A DNA stretch of 64,000 bases, taken from NCBI RefSeq assembly GCF_000716715.1, contig NZ_JNYJ01000039.1:1-64000 (forward strand). The letters run 5' to 3'. This document shows, in pieces, positions 51,349 to 60,584 of this stretch. The position numbers and the translations under genes are program-made. The DNA is from Dactylosporangium aurantiacum. GTDB lineage: Bacteria; Actinomycetota; Actinomycetes; Mycobacteriales; Micromonosporaceae. Within the stretch, counting starts at the first letter, position 1. The number at the start of each line of letters is the position of its first letter. The notes beneath the pieces were generated by a model that was not told where the DNA came from, ran no database searches, and saw only the letters and a list, made by a program, of their open reading frames with translations.

Positions 51349-53520
51349 TCAGTTGACCGACGCGGACAGTTGCTCGATGGCGGCGGCGCTGAACGCCTCG
51401 CCGGCGAACACCGCCAGCCGCGACAGCGGCAGGCTGCCCATGAGGGTCAGCATCTCGGGGTTGCCGGCGGTGCGGGCCATCGTGCCGGCCTCGCCGTCGG
51501 CGGCGAGCGACGCGAACAGCGCCCCGAGCGCCTCGGCGCCCTTCGGGTCGCTGAGCCACTCCGCGATCGTCGACTCGCCGGTCAGCGGCGCCCGCGCCGG
51601 GTCGCCGTCGACGTCGGCGGTGGCGGTGACCCGCAGGTCGCGGGAGGAGGCGCCGACCTCGACCCGGTACGTGCCGCCCTCGACGATCCAGCGGGACAGG
51701 CGGGTGTCCCAGTAGGCGAGGTCGTCGCGGGCGATCGGCAGCTCCACCTCGACGGTCGCGCCGGCCGCGACGGCGACGTTCGCGAACGCCTTCAGCTCGC
51801 GCGGCGGGCGGCGGACCGCGGAGCCGGGCAGCGAGACGTACGCCTGGACGACCTCCCGCCCGTCGCGCCCGCCGGTGTTGGTGACGCGGAGCCGCACCAG
51901 CAGCCCGTCGGGGGTGGCGGTCACCGTCGCCGGGCCGTAGTCGAACGTGGTGTACGACAGGCCGTGGCCGAACGGGTACGCGACCTGCTGCTGCCGGGCG
52001 TCGAAGCCGCGGTAGCCGACGTGGACGCCCTCGCCGTAGCGCACGTGCCCGGCCTCGCCGGGGAAGTCCAGGTAGGACGGGTGGTCGGCGAGGTGCAGCG
52101 GGATGGTCTCGGTGAGCCGGCCCGACGGGTTGACCCGGCCGAACAGCACGTCGGCGATCGCGCCGCCGCCGGCCTGGCCGAGCAGCCAGCCCTCGACGAC
52201 CGCGGGCACGGCCGCGTCCCACGGGGTGGTGCGCACGACCGCGCCGTTGGACAGCACGACGACGGTGCGCGGGTTGACGGCCGCGACCCGCTCGATCAGT
52301 TCGACGTGCGCGGCCGGCAGGTCGAGGGCGTCCCGGTCGGCGCCCTCCGTCTCCCGCTCGGTGCCGGCGAAGACGAGCGCGACGGCGGCGTCGCGGGCCA
52401 GCGCGACCGCGGCGTCGATGTCGTCGTACCCGGGTGCGAACGTGACGGGCCCGCCGGCGAGCGCGGTGATCTCGTCGAGGGCGTTGTCGAGCCGGGTCGG
52501 GGTGACCTGTGAGCTGCCGCCGCCCTGGAAGCGCGGGGTGCGGGCGTGCTCGCCGAGGACCGCGACGGTGCCCTGCCCGGGGCGCAGCGGCAGGACCCCG
52601 CCGTCGTTCTTGAGCAGCACGATGCCGCGCCCGGCCACCTCGCGGGCCAGCGCGTGGTGGGCGTCGGCGTCGTACGTGGCGCTGGTGCGGGCGGCGAGCG
52701 CCGCACGTACCAGAGCGGAGACCCGGGACACGGCGGTGTCCAGGACCGACTCGTCCAGGGTGCCGGCCCGGACCGCCTCGACGAGGCGCCGGTCACCCTC
52801 GGGGTCGGGGCCCGGCATGGTGAGGTCGAGCCCGGCCCGGACCGCCTCGACCCGGTCGGCGACGGCGCCCCAGTCGGAGACGACCAGGCCCTCGTAGCCC
52901 CACTCGCCGCGCAGCACCTCGGTGAGCAGCCAGTGGTGCTGGGAGGCCAGGACACCGTTGACGCGGTTGTACGCGCACATGACGGTCCACGGCTTCGCCC
53001 GCGTCACCACCCGCTGGAAGGCGCGCAGGTAGAGCTCGCGCAGGGTGCGCTCGTCGAGGTCGGCGGAGACCCGCATCCGGTCGGTCTCCTGGCTGTTGAC
53101 CGCGTAGTGCTTCAGCGACGCGCCGACGCCGCGGCTCTGCAGGCCCTTGACCCATTCGACCGCGAGGACACCGGTGAGCAGCGGGTCCTCGGCGAAGTAC
53201 TCGAAGTTGCGGCCGCCGAGCGGGCTGCGTTTGAGGTTGATGCCCGGGCCGAGCAGGACCTGGACGTCCATCGCCAGGGCCTCGTCGCCGAGCGCCTCGC
53301 CGACCCGGCGGGCGATCGCCGGGTCCCACGTCGAGCCGAGCGCGACAGCGGGCGGGAAGCACGTGGCGGGTTCGCTGGCGAGCAGCTCCGTGGTGTCCGG
53401 CAGCGCCTTGCGCACGCCGTGCGGGCCGTCGGTGAGCGTGATCTGCGGTACCCCGGTGACGGCGGTGCTGCGCCAGAAGCTGCTGCCGCTCGTGACGGCG
53501 GCCTTCTCCTCAAGGTCCAT
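51349..53520 (-). CDS. Glycoside hydrolase family 3 beta-glucosidase-like enzyme
   Basis: A 723-residue cytoplasmic hydrolase (no signal peptide). GH3 N-terminal barrel about 5-275 with LTDGPHGVRK, LGPGINLKRSPLGGRNFEYF, HYAVNSQETDRMRVSAD and nucleophile Asp in GLVVSDWGAVADR near 215; GH3 C-terminal domain about 305-520 with LLKNDGGVLPL and GGGSSQVTPT; fibronectin-III-like domain about 555-625 (YVSLPGSAVRRPPRELKAF). The last 90 residues form an extra helical tail. Likely splits beta-glucosides imported from glucan breakdown. Divergent from a TetR gene. Confidence 0.95.
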   Translation of the reverse strand: MDLEEKAAVTSGSSFWRSTAVTGVPQITLTDGPHGVRKALPDTTELLASEPATCFPPAVALGSTWDPAIARRVGEALGDEALAMDVQVLLGPGINLKRSPLGGRNFEYFAEDPLLTGVLAVEWVKGLQSRGVGASLKHYAVNSQETDRMRVSADLDERTLRELYLRAFQRVVTRAKPWTVMCAYNRVNGVLASQHHWLLTEVLRGEWGYEGLVVSDWGAVADRVEAVRAGLDLTMPGPDPEGDRRLVEAVRAGTLDESVLDTAVSRVSALVRAALAARTSATYDADAHHALAREVAGRGIVLLKNDGGVLPLRPGQGTVAVLGEHARTPRFQGGGSSQVTPTRLDNALDEITALAGGPVTFAPGYDDIDAAVALARDAAVALVFAGTERETEGADRDALDLPAAHVELIERVAAVNPRTVVVLSNGAVVRTTPWDAAVPAVVEGWLLGQAGGGAIADVLFGRVNPSGRLTETIPLHLADHPSYLDFPGEAGHVRYGEGVHVGYRGFDARQQQVAYPFGHGLSYTTFDYGPATVTATPDGLLVRLRVTNTGGRDGREVVQAYVSLPGSAVRRPPRELKAFANVAVAAGATVEVELPIARDDLAYWDTRLSRWIVEGGTYRVEVGASSRDLRVTATADVDGDPARAPLTGESTIAEWLSDPKGAEALGALFASLAADGEAGTMARTAGNPEMLTLMGSLPLSRLAVFAGEAFSAAAIEQLSASVN

Positions 53521-53540
53521 GGCGGGTGTCCCTTACTGAG

Positions 53541-53570
53541 TACTTGTAAAGTATTAAGTATTGGTACGGT
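53541..53570. promoter_or_regulatory. Divergent promoter/operator between GH3 and TetR genes
   Basis: An AT-rich island (about 53535-53570) in this GC-rich DNA. TACTTGTAAAGTA (53541-53553) is an inverted repeat with 5-bp arms, and TACGGT (53565-53570) is a possible -10 for the rightward gene. Placement fits a TetR operator controlling both genes. Confidence 0.5.
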
Positions 53571-53610
53571 AGTCCCGCGGCGACCGCACCGACAAGAGGG
53601 AGCGCACCGG

Positions 53611-54180
53611 ATGGCACGGCACGACCGGACCCGCCTGCCGGCCGCCGAACGACGCCGGCAGATCATCACCGCGGCGACCCGGCTCGTCGCCGAACGCGGC
53701 TTCTGGGGCCTGTCCATGCAGGACGTCGCCGCCGACTGCGGCCTCACCGTGCCCGGCCTGCTGCACCACGTCGGCTCGAAGGACGGCCTGCTCATCGCGA
53801 TCCTCGAACACCGCGACGCCGAGGACGCCCGGGCCCTGACCGCCCTGCTGGACGGTCCCGCCCCGACGACCCTGCCGCAGCTGTGCGCGGCGGTGGTGCG
53901 CCGCAACGCCGGGCAGCCGGAGATCGTGCGGCTGTTCGCGGTGCTGCAGGCGGAGTCGCTGACCCCGGACCACCCGGCGCACGACTACTTCGTCGCCCGG
54001 CAGCAGCGGATCCTGCGGGAGCTCACCGACCTGGCGAAGGACGTCACCGACGCGCCGGAGACCCTCGCCCGGCGGATCATCGCCCTGATGGACGGGGTGC
54101 AGCTGCAGTGGCTACGCTCCCCCGGCACCGACCTGACGGCGTTGTGGGCGGCCACGGCCGGGGATCTGCTGCGCTGGTAG
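53611..54180 (+). CDS. TetR-family transcriptional regulator
   Basis: A 189-residue repressor: HTH at about 15-62 (RRQIITAATRLVAERGFWGL, QDVAADCGLTVPGLLHHVGS) and a helical ligand domain of the group that regulates sugar-hydrolase genes (ESLTPDHPAHDYFVARQQRI). GAGGGAG precedes the ATG. It is divergent from the GH3 glucosidase and separated from it by an AT-rich inverted repeat. Confidence 0.92.
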   Translation: MARHDRTRLPAAERRRQIITAATRLVAERGFWGLSMQDVAADCGLTVPGLLHHVGSKDGLLIAILEHRDAEDARALTALLDGPAPTTLPQLCAAVVRRNAGQPEIVRLFAVLQAESLTPDHPAHDYFVARQQRILRELTDLAKDVTDAPETLARRIIALMDGVQLQWLRSPGTDLTALWAATAGDLLRW

Positions 54181-54190
54181 TCCTTACCTT

Positions 54191-54251
54191 TTCAGCGCTC
54201 CTTGCCCTTCAGCGTTCCTTGCCCTTCAGCGTTCCTTATCCTTCAGCGCTT
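54191..54251. repeat. 17-bp tandem repeat spanning a stop codon
   Basis: Unit TTCAGCGTTCCTTGCCC: copies at 54191-54207, 54208-54224 and 54225-54241, with a partial fourth. The third copy contains the stop codon (TCA, 54226-54228) of the leftward gene; copies below it repeat the end of that gene in the 3' untranslated region. Confidence 0.9.
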
Positions 54252-56220
54252 CGACCAGCCGGGTGATGGCGTGGCGGGGCAGATCGAGCAGCCGCGCGTC
54301 CAGCCACGACGCCGGGACCAGCTCCGCGATCCGGCCCCTGGCCTGGTTCTTCGTCAGGCCGTGCTCCCTGACCAGCCCTTCACGCAGCACGTTGCCGAGC
54401 TTGCCGTGCGCGTGCGACAACAGCCACCCCACCGCCGACCGCTCCGCACCGGGCACCGCCGTAGCCTCCACGATCGCCAGCTTCGGCGAGGGCGTACTGC
54501 GGCGGTATCGTAAGGTGTACTTCGCCGCGATGACGGAGCGTAGTGCTTCCTGACGCTTCGCATCGATGAGGTCCGGGGATTTGTTGGGGACCTGTAAGCT
54601 CAGGGTAGGAGCATTGAGCGCGAGCAGCACCCGCAGGAGCCATGGCCCGGGGTCCCCGGCGAGATCGATCTGGTCCGGCACCGACCGCACCGGCGCCGCC
54701 AGCAACGCCGCAGGCCCGCGCCCGACGGCCTCGCCCTCCAGCGAGTGCTCACCGTGGGTGTACATGTTGACCGCCGCCCCGCTCAGCCGCTTCTCCAGCA
54801 CCTGCCAGGTCCGCGCCGTCGGCCGGCACACGTAGAGGTCACTGGCCGACCCGACCGCCTGCGCGCCGTGGTACCGGTTGAAGGCCGGCAGGATCGCCTC
54901 GACGGCCAGGTCGAGGTCGAGCACCGCCCGCTGCACCTTCACCCCGAGCGCCGGCGTCAACGGGCTGAAGCCGTAGGCCATGATGAGCCGCCCGTTGCCC
55001 CGGTCCCGCAGCGCCTGCGCGCCGCGCCCGAGGAAGAGCTGCACCCCTTCGGGCGTGTACGGCGGATCGGTGAACACCAGGTCCGCGGACTCGGCGACCA
55101 CCGGCGGCACCCCGAACCGCAGGTCCGCGAACCAGCAGTCGACGGCGTGCCCCCGCCGCGCGGCCCGTTCGGCGATGAACTCGAGCAGCCGCTCGTCGAC
55201 GTCGACGACCGTGACCCGCAGGTCGGGCCGGACCTCGAGGACCGCGAGCGAGGTCAGGTCGTGGTCGCCGACGCAGACCAGGTGCGCCCCGGCCAGGTCG
55301 AACGTCTCGTCCAGCCAGCGCGCCCGCCGCGCCGCGGTCTCGGCGGTCGCCGACACGTGGTCGAGGGACCGGTCGGTCGGCACCTCCGCGATCAGCCGCG
55401 CCATGTGGGCGATGAGATCGCCGTCCGAGAGGGCTCGGTTGTCGGCGTCGCCGTCCGAGAGAGCTCGGTTGTCGGCGTCGCCGTCCGAGAGGGCTCGGTT
55501 GCCGGCGGAGACGCCGCTGTCGCTGGAGAGGGCGAGATCAGCGTCCGGGTCGGCGGCCGGCGGGCGGGGAGGCGCGGCCGACGACGCAGAGGAGCCCGAC
55601 GGCACGGGATGAGTGAGGGCTTCGTCCACATTGGTCGCGGCGTAGGAGACATCGCCGGCATGGGAGGAAGGCCCGTTGCCCGGGCGGGGGTGTTGCTGGG
55701 TGCGGAAGCGGGTCCGGTACGCGCCCGGCAGGCGCAGTGCGCCGTTGCGGGCGGTGTGCAGGTCGGGGCCGGCGGCGCGGAGCAGCTGTTCGGCGGTCCG
55801 GCGGGGCAGGGCGTGGTCGCGGATGAGGTCGTCGAGGGTCGCCGGGGTCGTCGCCAGGTGGACCAGCGCCTCGCGCAGACGGCGGGCACCGATGCCGGCC
55901 TCGGTCACCAGTGCCGCCACCGCGTCGATCGGCACCGCCGCAGCCGCGGCCGCCACCTCAGCGCCGGCGGCACCGCCGTCCGCCGAACCGCCACCGTCCG
56001 CCGAACCGCCACCGTCCGCCGAGGCCGCCGCAGGATCAGGGACCGCTGCGGCGGGGTGGGGCGTCGAGGCGGCCGCGGTGGCAGGAGCGGCCGTCGTGGT
56101 GGGTCCGGATGGCGGAACGGATGATGCCGCGCGCCCGGTGTCCGTGATCATCTTGTCCGGTTGTCCTGCGGGCGGCGGCAGTTCGGCCGCGGGGTCGGTG
56201 TCCGGTGGCGGCGTCATCAT
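54226..56220 (-). CDS. Branched-chain polyamine synthase (BpsA)-like protein with long extensions
   Basis: A 664-residue protein. The core (about 290-500) resembles N4-bis(aminopropyl)spermidine synthase (PF01861): VCVGDHDLTSLAVLEVRPDL with GDHD where BpsA has GDDD, VTVVDVDERLLEFIAERAA, and FTDPPYTPEGVQLFLGRG, the aminopropyl-transfer motif. A helix-turn-helix-like region at about 95-165 corresponds to the BpsA N-terminal domain. New parts: a low-complexity start (SADGGGSADGGGSADGG), a linker with tandem ALSDGDADNR near 240-263, and about 130 C-terminal residues of unknown fold. AGGTGG precedes the ATG. A synthase role is inferred from motifs; the extensions and GDHD change make it uncertain. 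Confidence 0.75.
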   Translation of the reverse strand: MMTPPPDTDPAAELPPPAGQPDKMITDTGRAASSVPPSGPTTTAAPATAAASTPHPAAAVPDPAAASADGGGSADGGGSADGGAAGAEVAAAAAAVPIDAVAALVTEAGIGARRLREALVHLATTPATLDDLIRDHALPRRTAEQLLRAAGPDLHTARNGALRLPGAYRTRFRTQQHPRPGNGPSSHAGDVSYAATNVDEALTHPVPSGSSASSAAPPRPPAADPDADLALSSDSGVSAGNRALSDGDADNRALSDGDADNRALSDGDLIAHMARLIAEVPTDRSLDHVSATAETAARRARWLDETFDLAGAHLVCVGDHDLTSLAVLEVRPDLRVTVVDVDERLLEFIAERAARRGHAVDCWFADLRFGVPPVVAESADLVFTDPPYTPEGVQLFLGRGAQALRDRGNGRLIMAYGFSPLTPALGVKVQRAVLDLDLAVEAILPAFNRYHGAQAVGSASDLYVCRPTARTWQVLEKRLSGAAVNMYTHGEHSLEGEAVGRGPAALLAAPVRSVPDQIDLAGDPGPWLLRVLLALNAPTLSLQVPNKSPDLIDAKRQEALRSVIAAKYTLRYRRSTPSPKLAIVEATAVPGAERSAVGWLLSHAHGKLGNVLREGLVREHGLTKNQARGRIAELVPASWLDARLLDLPRHAITRLVEALKDKER

Positions 56221-56601
56221 CGTCCACCTTACGGGGCGGGGCGGAGCGGACGAGACCGGTAAAGGTCATCGATGAGTTAAAAGTTAACGACCTGCAGTTA
56301 TTCAGCGACGGGGGTGTGAAATCAGTTAAACCGTTTCGGCGGTGTTTCGCGGCCCGGCAGCCATCGAAGTACAGGGTGGCGGCAAGGGTGGCCGGAGGGC
56401 ATGAAGTCTTGTCCCGATGAATCCGGCTGTGTGATCGTCCTGAAATCGCCATGAGTCGATGGAGCATGCGGTTGGTTGATCGGCGCGCGTAACGCCGGCC
56501 GTTGCACCTGTCAGTCGACTCTCGCGTGTCTCGGTTGGTTCCGGCGCACACCCGAACGCTGTACCCCCGGTACCGTGCGCCGCCCTGGAAAGAAGGCACC
56601 C
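56221..56601. other. Intergenic region upstream of the M4 protease
   Basis: About 380 bp between divergent genes. The part at 56262-56345 is unusually AT-rich for the window (GAGTTAAAAGTTAACGACC and CAGTTAAACC) and probably holds promoters. A long leader lies between it and the protease start. No riboswitch or operator could be identified. Confidence 0.4.
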
Positions 56602-58659
56602 TTGAAGCTGTCCCCACGGTTCGCTACAGCGGCCGGAGTGCTCGCGGTCGGGCTGGTAACAGCCGGCACCGCCGCAGCCGTGCAAGCCTCACCCCCACTG
56701 CCGGCGCCCACAGGCGTCGAGGCAGCCAACGCCGTCGCGGCGAAGTCCGCGGCGACGTTCGTGTCCCAGCGTCCGAGCGTGCTGCACCCGAGCACCGACG
56801 ACGCGTACGTGCAGAAGTCGCTGGTCGCCTCGGGCAGCGCGAAGTACGTCGCGTACGAGCGGACCTACAAGGGTCTGCCCGTCGTCGGCGGTGACTTCGT
56901 GGTGGTCACCGACGCGGCGGGGACGACCAGGTACACGTCGGTCGCGCAGACGCAGGCGATCGGCGACCTGTCGACCTCGGCGAAGATCAGCGCCGCGGAC
57001 GCGGAGGCCGTCGCCCGTAAGCAGCTCACGGCCGTGAACGCGGTCGAGAGCACGAAGCTCGTCGTGTACACGCTGGACGGCGCGGCGAAGCTCGCGTACG
57101 AGACGACGCTCAACGGCACCGGCGCGGAGGGCGCGAGCCGCCTCACCGTCAACGTCGACGCCACCACGGGCGCCCTGCTCAGCAAGAAAGAGCGGGTCAT
57201 GCACGGCACCGGCACCGGCTGGATCGTCGGCAACGTCTCGATCAACACCACGCTGTCCGGCAGCACGTACAGCATGAAGGACCCGAACTACACGAACATC
57301 GCCTGCCAGAACGCGACCGGCAACGCCACGTTCACGGGCAGCGACGACGTGTGGGGCAACGGCGACGGCACCAACCGGGAGACCGGTTGCGTCGACGCCC
57401 TGTACGCCGCCCAGAAGGAACTGCAGATGCTGTCGTCGTGGCTCGGCCGCAACGGCTTCAACGGCAGCGGCGGCGGCTGGCCGATCCGGGTCGGCCTGAA
57501 CGACCAGAACGCCTACTACGACGGCACGCAGATCCAGATCGGCAAGAACACCGCCGGCAAGTGGATCAGCTCGCTGGACGTGGTGGGTCACGAGGTCGGT
57601 CACGGCATCGACGACACCACCCCCGGCGGCATCTCCAACGGCGGCACCCAGGAGTTCGTGGGTGACGTGTTCGGCGCGGCCACCGAGGCGTTCGCCGCCA
57701 ACGCGAACGACCCGGCCGACTACCAGGTCGGCGAGGAGGTCAACCTCGTCGGCAGCGGCCCGATCCGCTACATGTACAACCCGTCGCTCGCCGGTGACGA
57801 CAACTGCTACTCCAGCAGCACCCCGTCGCAGGAGGTCCACGCGGCCGCCGGCCCCGGCAACCACTGGTTCTACCTGCTCGCCGAGGGCACCAACCCGACC
57901 AACGGCCAGCCGAGCAGCACCACCTGCAACGGCAGCACCGGCCTCGTCGGCATCGGCATCCAGAAGGCGACGAAGATCTTCTACAACGCGATGCTGATGA
58001 AGACCTCGTCGTCGTCGTACCTGAAGTACCGCACCTGGACGCTCACCGCGGCCAAGAACCTGTACCCGGGCAGCTGCACGGAGTTCAACGCGGTCAAGAA
58101 CGCGTGGAACGCCGTCAACGTCCCGGCGCAGTCCGCGGACCCGACGTGCACCACCGGTGGCACCACCCCGCCGCCCACCACCTCGAACCCGCCGACCGGC
58201 TCCTGCTCCGGCCAGAAGCTGCTCAACCCGGGCTTCGAGTCGGGCACCGCCAACTGGAGCGGCACCACCGGCTCCATCGGCCAGTGGGGCAGCCAGGGCC
58301 AGGCCGCGCACGGCGGCACGTACAGCTCGTGGCTGGACGGGTACGGCTCGACGCACACCGAGGCGATCCAGCAGTCGGTGACCATCCCGGCCGGGTGCAG
58401 TGCCACGCTCACGGCCTACATCCACATCGACTCGGCTGAGACGACCACCTCCGTCGCGTACGACAAGCTGACCATCACGGCCGGCTCCACCACCCTGGGC
58501 ACCCTGTCGAACCTGAACAAGGCGTCCGGGTACGTCCTGCGCACCTACAGCCTGAACGCGCTCGCCGGCCAGACCGTCGTGATCAAGTTCAGCGGTACGG
58601 AGGACTCGTCCCTGCAGACGTCGTTCGTCCTCGACGACCTCGCGGTGACGCTCAGCTAG
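56602..58659 (+). CDS. Secreted M4-family (thermolysin-like) metalloprotease
   Basis: A 685-residue exported zinc protease. Signal peptide about 1-30; FTP/PepSY propeptide about 45-200 (YKGLPVVGGDFVVVTD); catalytic domain about 210-510 with zinc motif VVGHEVGHGID near 326-336, the third ligand Glu in GGTQEFVGDVFGAATE, and His in HAAAGPGNHWFYLLAEG. A Thr/Pro linker (about 518-535) leads to a C-terminal beta-sandwich (about 538-685, LLNPGFESGTANWSG), probably substrate-binding. The TTG at 56602 is chosen: GAAGG is 5 nt upstream and it starts directly at a signal peptide; a GTG at 56575 is the alternative. Confidence 0.95.
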   Translation: MKLSPRFATAAGVLAVGLVTAGTAAAVQASPPLPAPTGVEAANAVAAKSAATFVSQRPSVLHPSTDDAYVQKSLVASGSAKYVAYERTYKGLPVVGGDFVVVTDAAGTTRYTSVAQTQAIGDLSTSAKISAADAEAVARKQLTAVNAVESTKLVVYTLDGAAKLAYETTLNGTGAEGASRLTVNVDATTGALLSKKERVMHGTGTGWIVGNVSINTTLSGSTYSMKDPNYTNIACQNATGNATFTGSDDVWGNGDGTNRETGCVDALYAAQKELQMLSSWLGRNGFNGSGGGWPIRVGLNDQNAYYDGTQIQIGKNTAGKWISSLDVVGHEVGHGIDDTTPGGISNGGTQEFVGDVFGAATEAFAANANDPADYQVGEEVNLVGSGPIRYMYNPSLAGDDNCYSSSTPSQEVHAAAGPGNHWFYLLAEGTNPTNGQPSSTTCNGSTGLVGIGIQKATKIFYNAMLMKTSSSSYLKYRTWTLTAAKNLYPGSCTEFNAVKNAWNAVNVPAQSADPTCTTGGTTPPPTTSNPPTGSCSGQKLLNPGFESGTANWSGTTGSIGQWGSQGQAAHGGTYSSWLDGYGSTHTEAIQQSVTIPAGCSATLTAYIHIDSAETTTSVAYDKLTITAGSTTLGTLSNLNKASGYVLRTYSLNALAGQTVVIKFSGTEDSSLQTSFVLDDLAVTLS

Positions 58660-58697
58660 CACCACCAGCACAGCGCAAGGAGTACCGAATCACCGGG

Positions 58698-58730
58698 AGA
58701 GGCCCGGGTCGCGCGCCGGCCCGGGCCTCT
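58698..58730 (+). terminator. Hairpin terminator of the M4 protease gene
   Basis: Perfect 11-bp stem AGAGGCCCGGG (58698-58708) with CCCGGGCCTCT (58720-58730) and an 11-nt loop, 39 bp after the stop. Confidence 0.85.
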
Positions 58731-58799
58731 TCGTGTGCGGGCGCGGATCTCCACCCGGGCTCCACCCGTGGGTGGCGGTGCCCGGCCCGGGGCCGCGCC

Positions 58800-58805
58800 T
58801 AGCGT
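58800..58805 (+). promoter_or_regulatory. Candidate -10 of leaderless membrane-protein/two-component operon
   Basis: TAGCGT, the same hexamer as before egtA, lies 7 nt ahead of the ATG at 58813; no ribosome binding site is present. Confidence 0.5.
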
Positions 58806-58812
58806 CGGCGGC

Positions 58813-59322
58813 ATGAACCTCACCACCACGCTGCTGGTCGCCGTCGCCGTCCTGTACGTCCTGGTCCGCCGGTTCACCGGGGAGCCGCTGCAGGCGCGGC
58901 GGCTCGTCCTGCCACCGGTGCTGCTCGTCGGCTGGGGCGGTTACGAGGTGTCGCACGCGTTCACCGGCGGCACCCTGCCGCACGCCGTCCTCGACGGGGC
59001 GGTCCTCGGCGCCGCGGCGGTGCTCGCCGCCGCCGGTGGGCTCGTGCGGGGCCTCACCGTCCGGGTGTTCGTCCGCGACGGGCACCTGTGGTACCGGTAC
59101 ACGGCGATGACGCTCGTCGTCTGGGTCGCGCTCCTCGGGGTGCGCTTCGCCGAGGACGCCGCGGGCCGGGCGCTCGGCGCCGACGCCGCCGTGGTCGCCG
59201 CCGCGCTGCCGTTCGTGATCGGGCTCAGCTTCCTCGGTGAGGCCGCCGTCGTCGGCCGGCGCGCCCTCGCCACCGGCGTGCCGTTCGCCCCGCACCGCGA
59301 CCGCCGCCCCGCCGCCCGGTGA
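58813..59322 (+). CDS. DUF1453-like membrane protein
   Basis: A 169-residue protein with four to five hydrophobic segments ([87 protein letters not shown]) and a conserved-looking [17 protein letters not shown] loop, as in DUF1453 proteins. Function unknown. Its stop overlaps the histidine kinase GTG by 4 bp, so it is the first gene of the two-component operon and may be a membrane partner of the kinase. Confidence 0.7.
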   Translation: MNLTTTLLVAVAVLYVLVRRFTGEPLQARRLVLPPVLLVGWGGYEVSHAFTGGTLPHAVLDGAVLGAAAVLAAAGGLVRGLTVRVFVRDGHLWYRYTAMTLVVWVALLGVRFAEDAAGRALGADAAVVAAALPFVIGLSFLGEAAVVGRRALATGVPFAPHRDRRPAAR

Positions 59323-60584
59323 CCCCCGGCGGGACGGCGGGCCGGCGGCGGGCCGGCGACGAGACCGTGACGACCACGAATGCGGCCGCGGCCACCACCG
59401 ATGCGGCCGCGGCGGCCGCCCGCGGGACCGCGGTGACCGGCCGGGTGGCGGAGACTGGGGGCGTGTTCACGGTCACCGACACCGCCGTCGCCAGGTGGCG
59501 GCAGGCGCGCAGCCTCGTGTTCCTGGCGCTGCTGACGTTCGCGATGCTGCGCGCCGACCCGCGCCCCGCACCGGCCGGGCGGGGGCTCGCCGTCATCGCG
59601 CTCGTCGCGGTCGCCGGGGTCGCGTGGCTGGCGATGACGCTGCGCGACGGGCAGCAGCCGCGGGCCGCCGCGATCGCGGTGTGCGGCGCTGCCGGGCTGG
59701 CCCTGTGCGCGCTCGACACCCGCGGGTACGCGCCCTGCTACCTCATCGCCGCCGGCACCGTCGCGGTGGCGGCGCTGCCGGTCGCCGTCGCCGCCGCCGG
59801 CACGGCCCTCGCGGCGGCCGGGCTCACCGCGGTGCTGTGGGCGCGCGGCGCCGGGTGGACCGAGCCGCTCGTCTGGGCCGGGTCACTCGCCCTCGTCACG
59901 CTGCTCGGCGTGGTCCGCCGGCAGCGCGACGAGCAGGCCCGGCAGGCGCGGACCGTCGCCGCCCTCGACGAGCGGGCCAGGCTCGCCCGGGAGATCCACG
60001 ACGTGCTCGCCCACTCGCTGTCGGCGCTGTCGGTGCAGCTGGAGACGGCGGCGGCGCTGCTGGAGAAGGACCGGGCCGCGGACGCCGCGGTGCTCGTGGA
60101 GCGGGCCGGGCGGCTCGCCCGCGACGGGCTCACCGAGACCCGCCGGGCCGTCGGCGCGCTGCGCGGCGACCCGGTGCCGCTCGGCGAGCTCGTCGGTGCG
60201 CTCGCCGACGGGTATCGCGCCGACCTCGGCGCACCCGCGGACGTGACCGTGTCGGGGACGCCGCGGCCCCTCGACGCCGAGCCGGGGCTGGCGCTGTTCC
60301 GCACCGCGCAGGAGGCGCTCACCAACGTGCGCAAGCACGCGCCGGGCAGCGCGGTGAGCGTCCACGTCGGTTACGGCGGCGCCGCGGTGCGCCTCACGGT
60401 GCGCAACAGCGCCCCCGCTACCCCGGACGCCGCGCCGCCCGGCGGGCACGGCACCCGCGGGACGCCGCCGCCCGGCGGGCACGGCCTGGCGGGGCTGCGG
60501 GAACGGGTCGCCCTCGCCGGCGGCACGTTCAGCGCCGCACCGGACGGCGACGGGTGGCTGGTCGATGCGAGGATCCCCGGATGA
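59319..60584 (+). CDS. NarL-type sensor histidine kinase
   Basis: A 421-residue membrane kinase. After an Ala/Thr-rich N-terminus (about 1-55, possibly overlong; a GTG at 59463 is an alternative start) come about five membrane helices (about 62-200). The HisKA_3 dimerisation part has the phospho-acceptor in [20 protein letters not shown] (near 220-239), and the ATPase part has [16 protein letters not shown] (N box) and [17 protein letters not shown] (G box). Input domain is only the membrane part. Overlaps the response regulator gene by ATGA. Confidence 0.93.
   Translation: MTPGGTAGRRRAGDETVTTTNAAAATTDAAAAAARGTAVTGRVAETGGVFTVTDTAVARWRQARSLVFLALLTFAMLRADPRPAPAGRGLAVIALVAVAGVAWLAMTLRDGQQPRAAAIAVCGAAGLALCALDTRGYAPCYLIAAGTVAVAALPVAVAAAGTALAAAGLTAVLWARGAGWTEPLVWAGSLALVTLLGVVRRQRDEQARQARTVAALDERARLAREIHDVLAHSLSALSVQLETAAALLEKDRAADAAVLVERAGRLARDGLTETRRAVGALRGDPVPLGELVGALADGYRADLGAPADVTVSGTPRPLDAEPGLALFRTAQEALTNVRKHAPGSAVSVHVGYGGAAVRLTVRNSAPATPDAAPPGGHGTRGTPPPGGHGLAGLRERVALAGGTFSAAPDGDGWLVDARIPG

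Noticed and set aside
56221..56601. Riboswitch upstream of the M4 protease
   Set aside because: The leader is long and AT-rich in part, but no known riboswitch core could be recognised.
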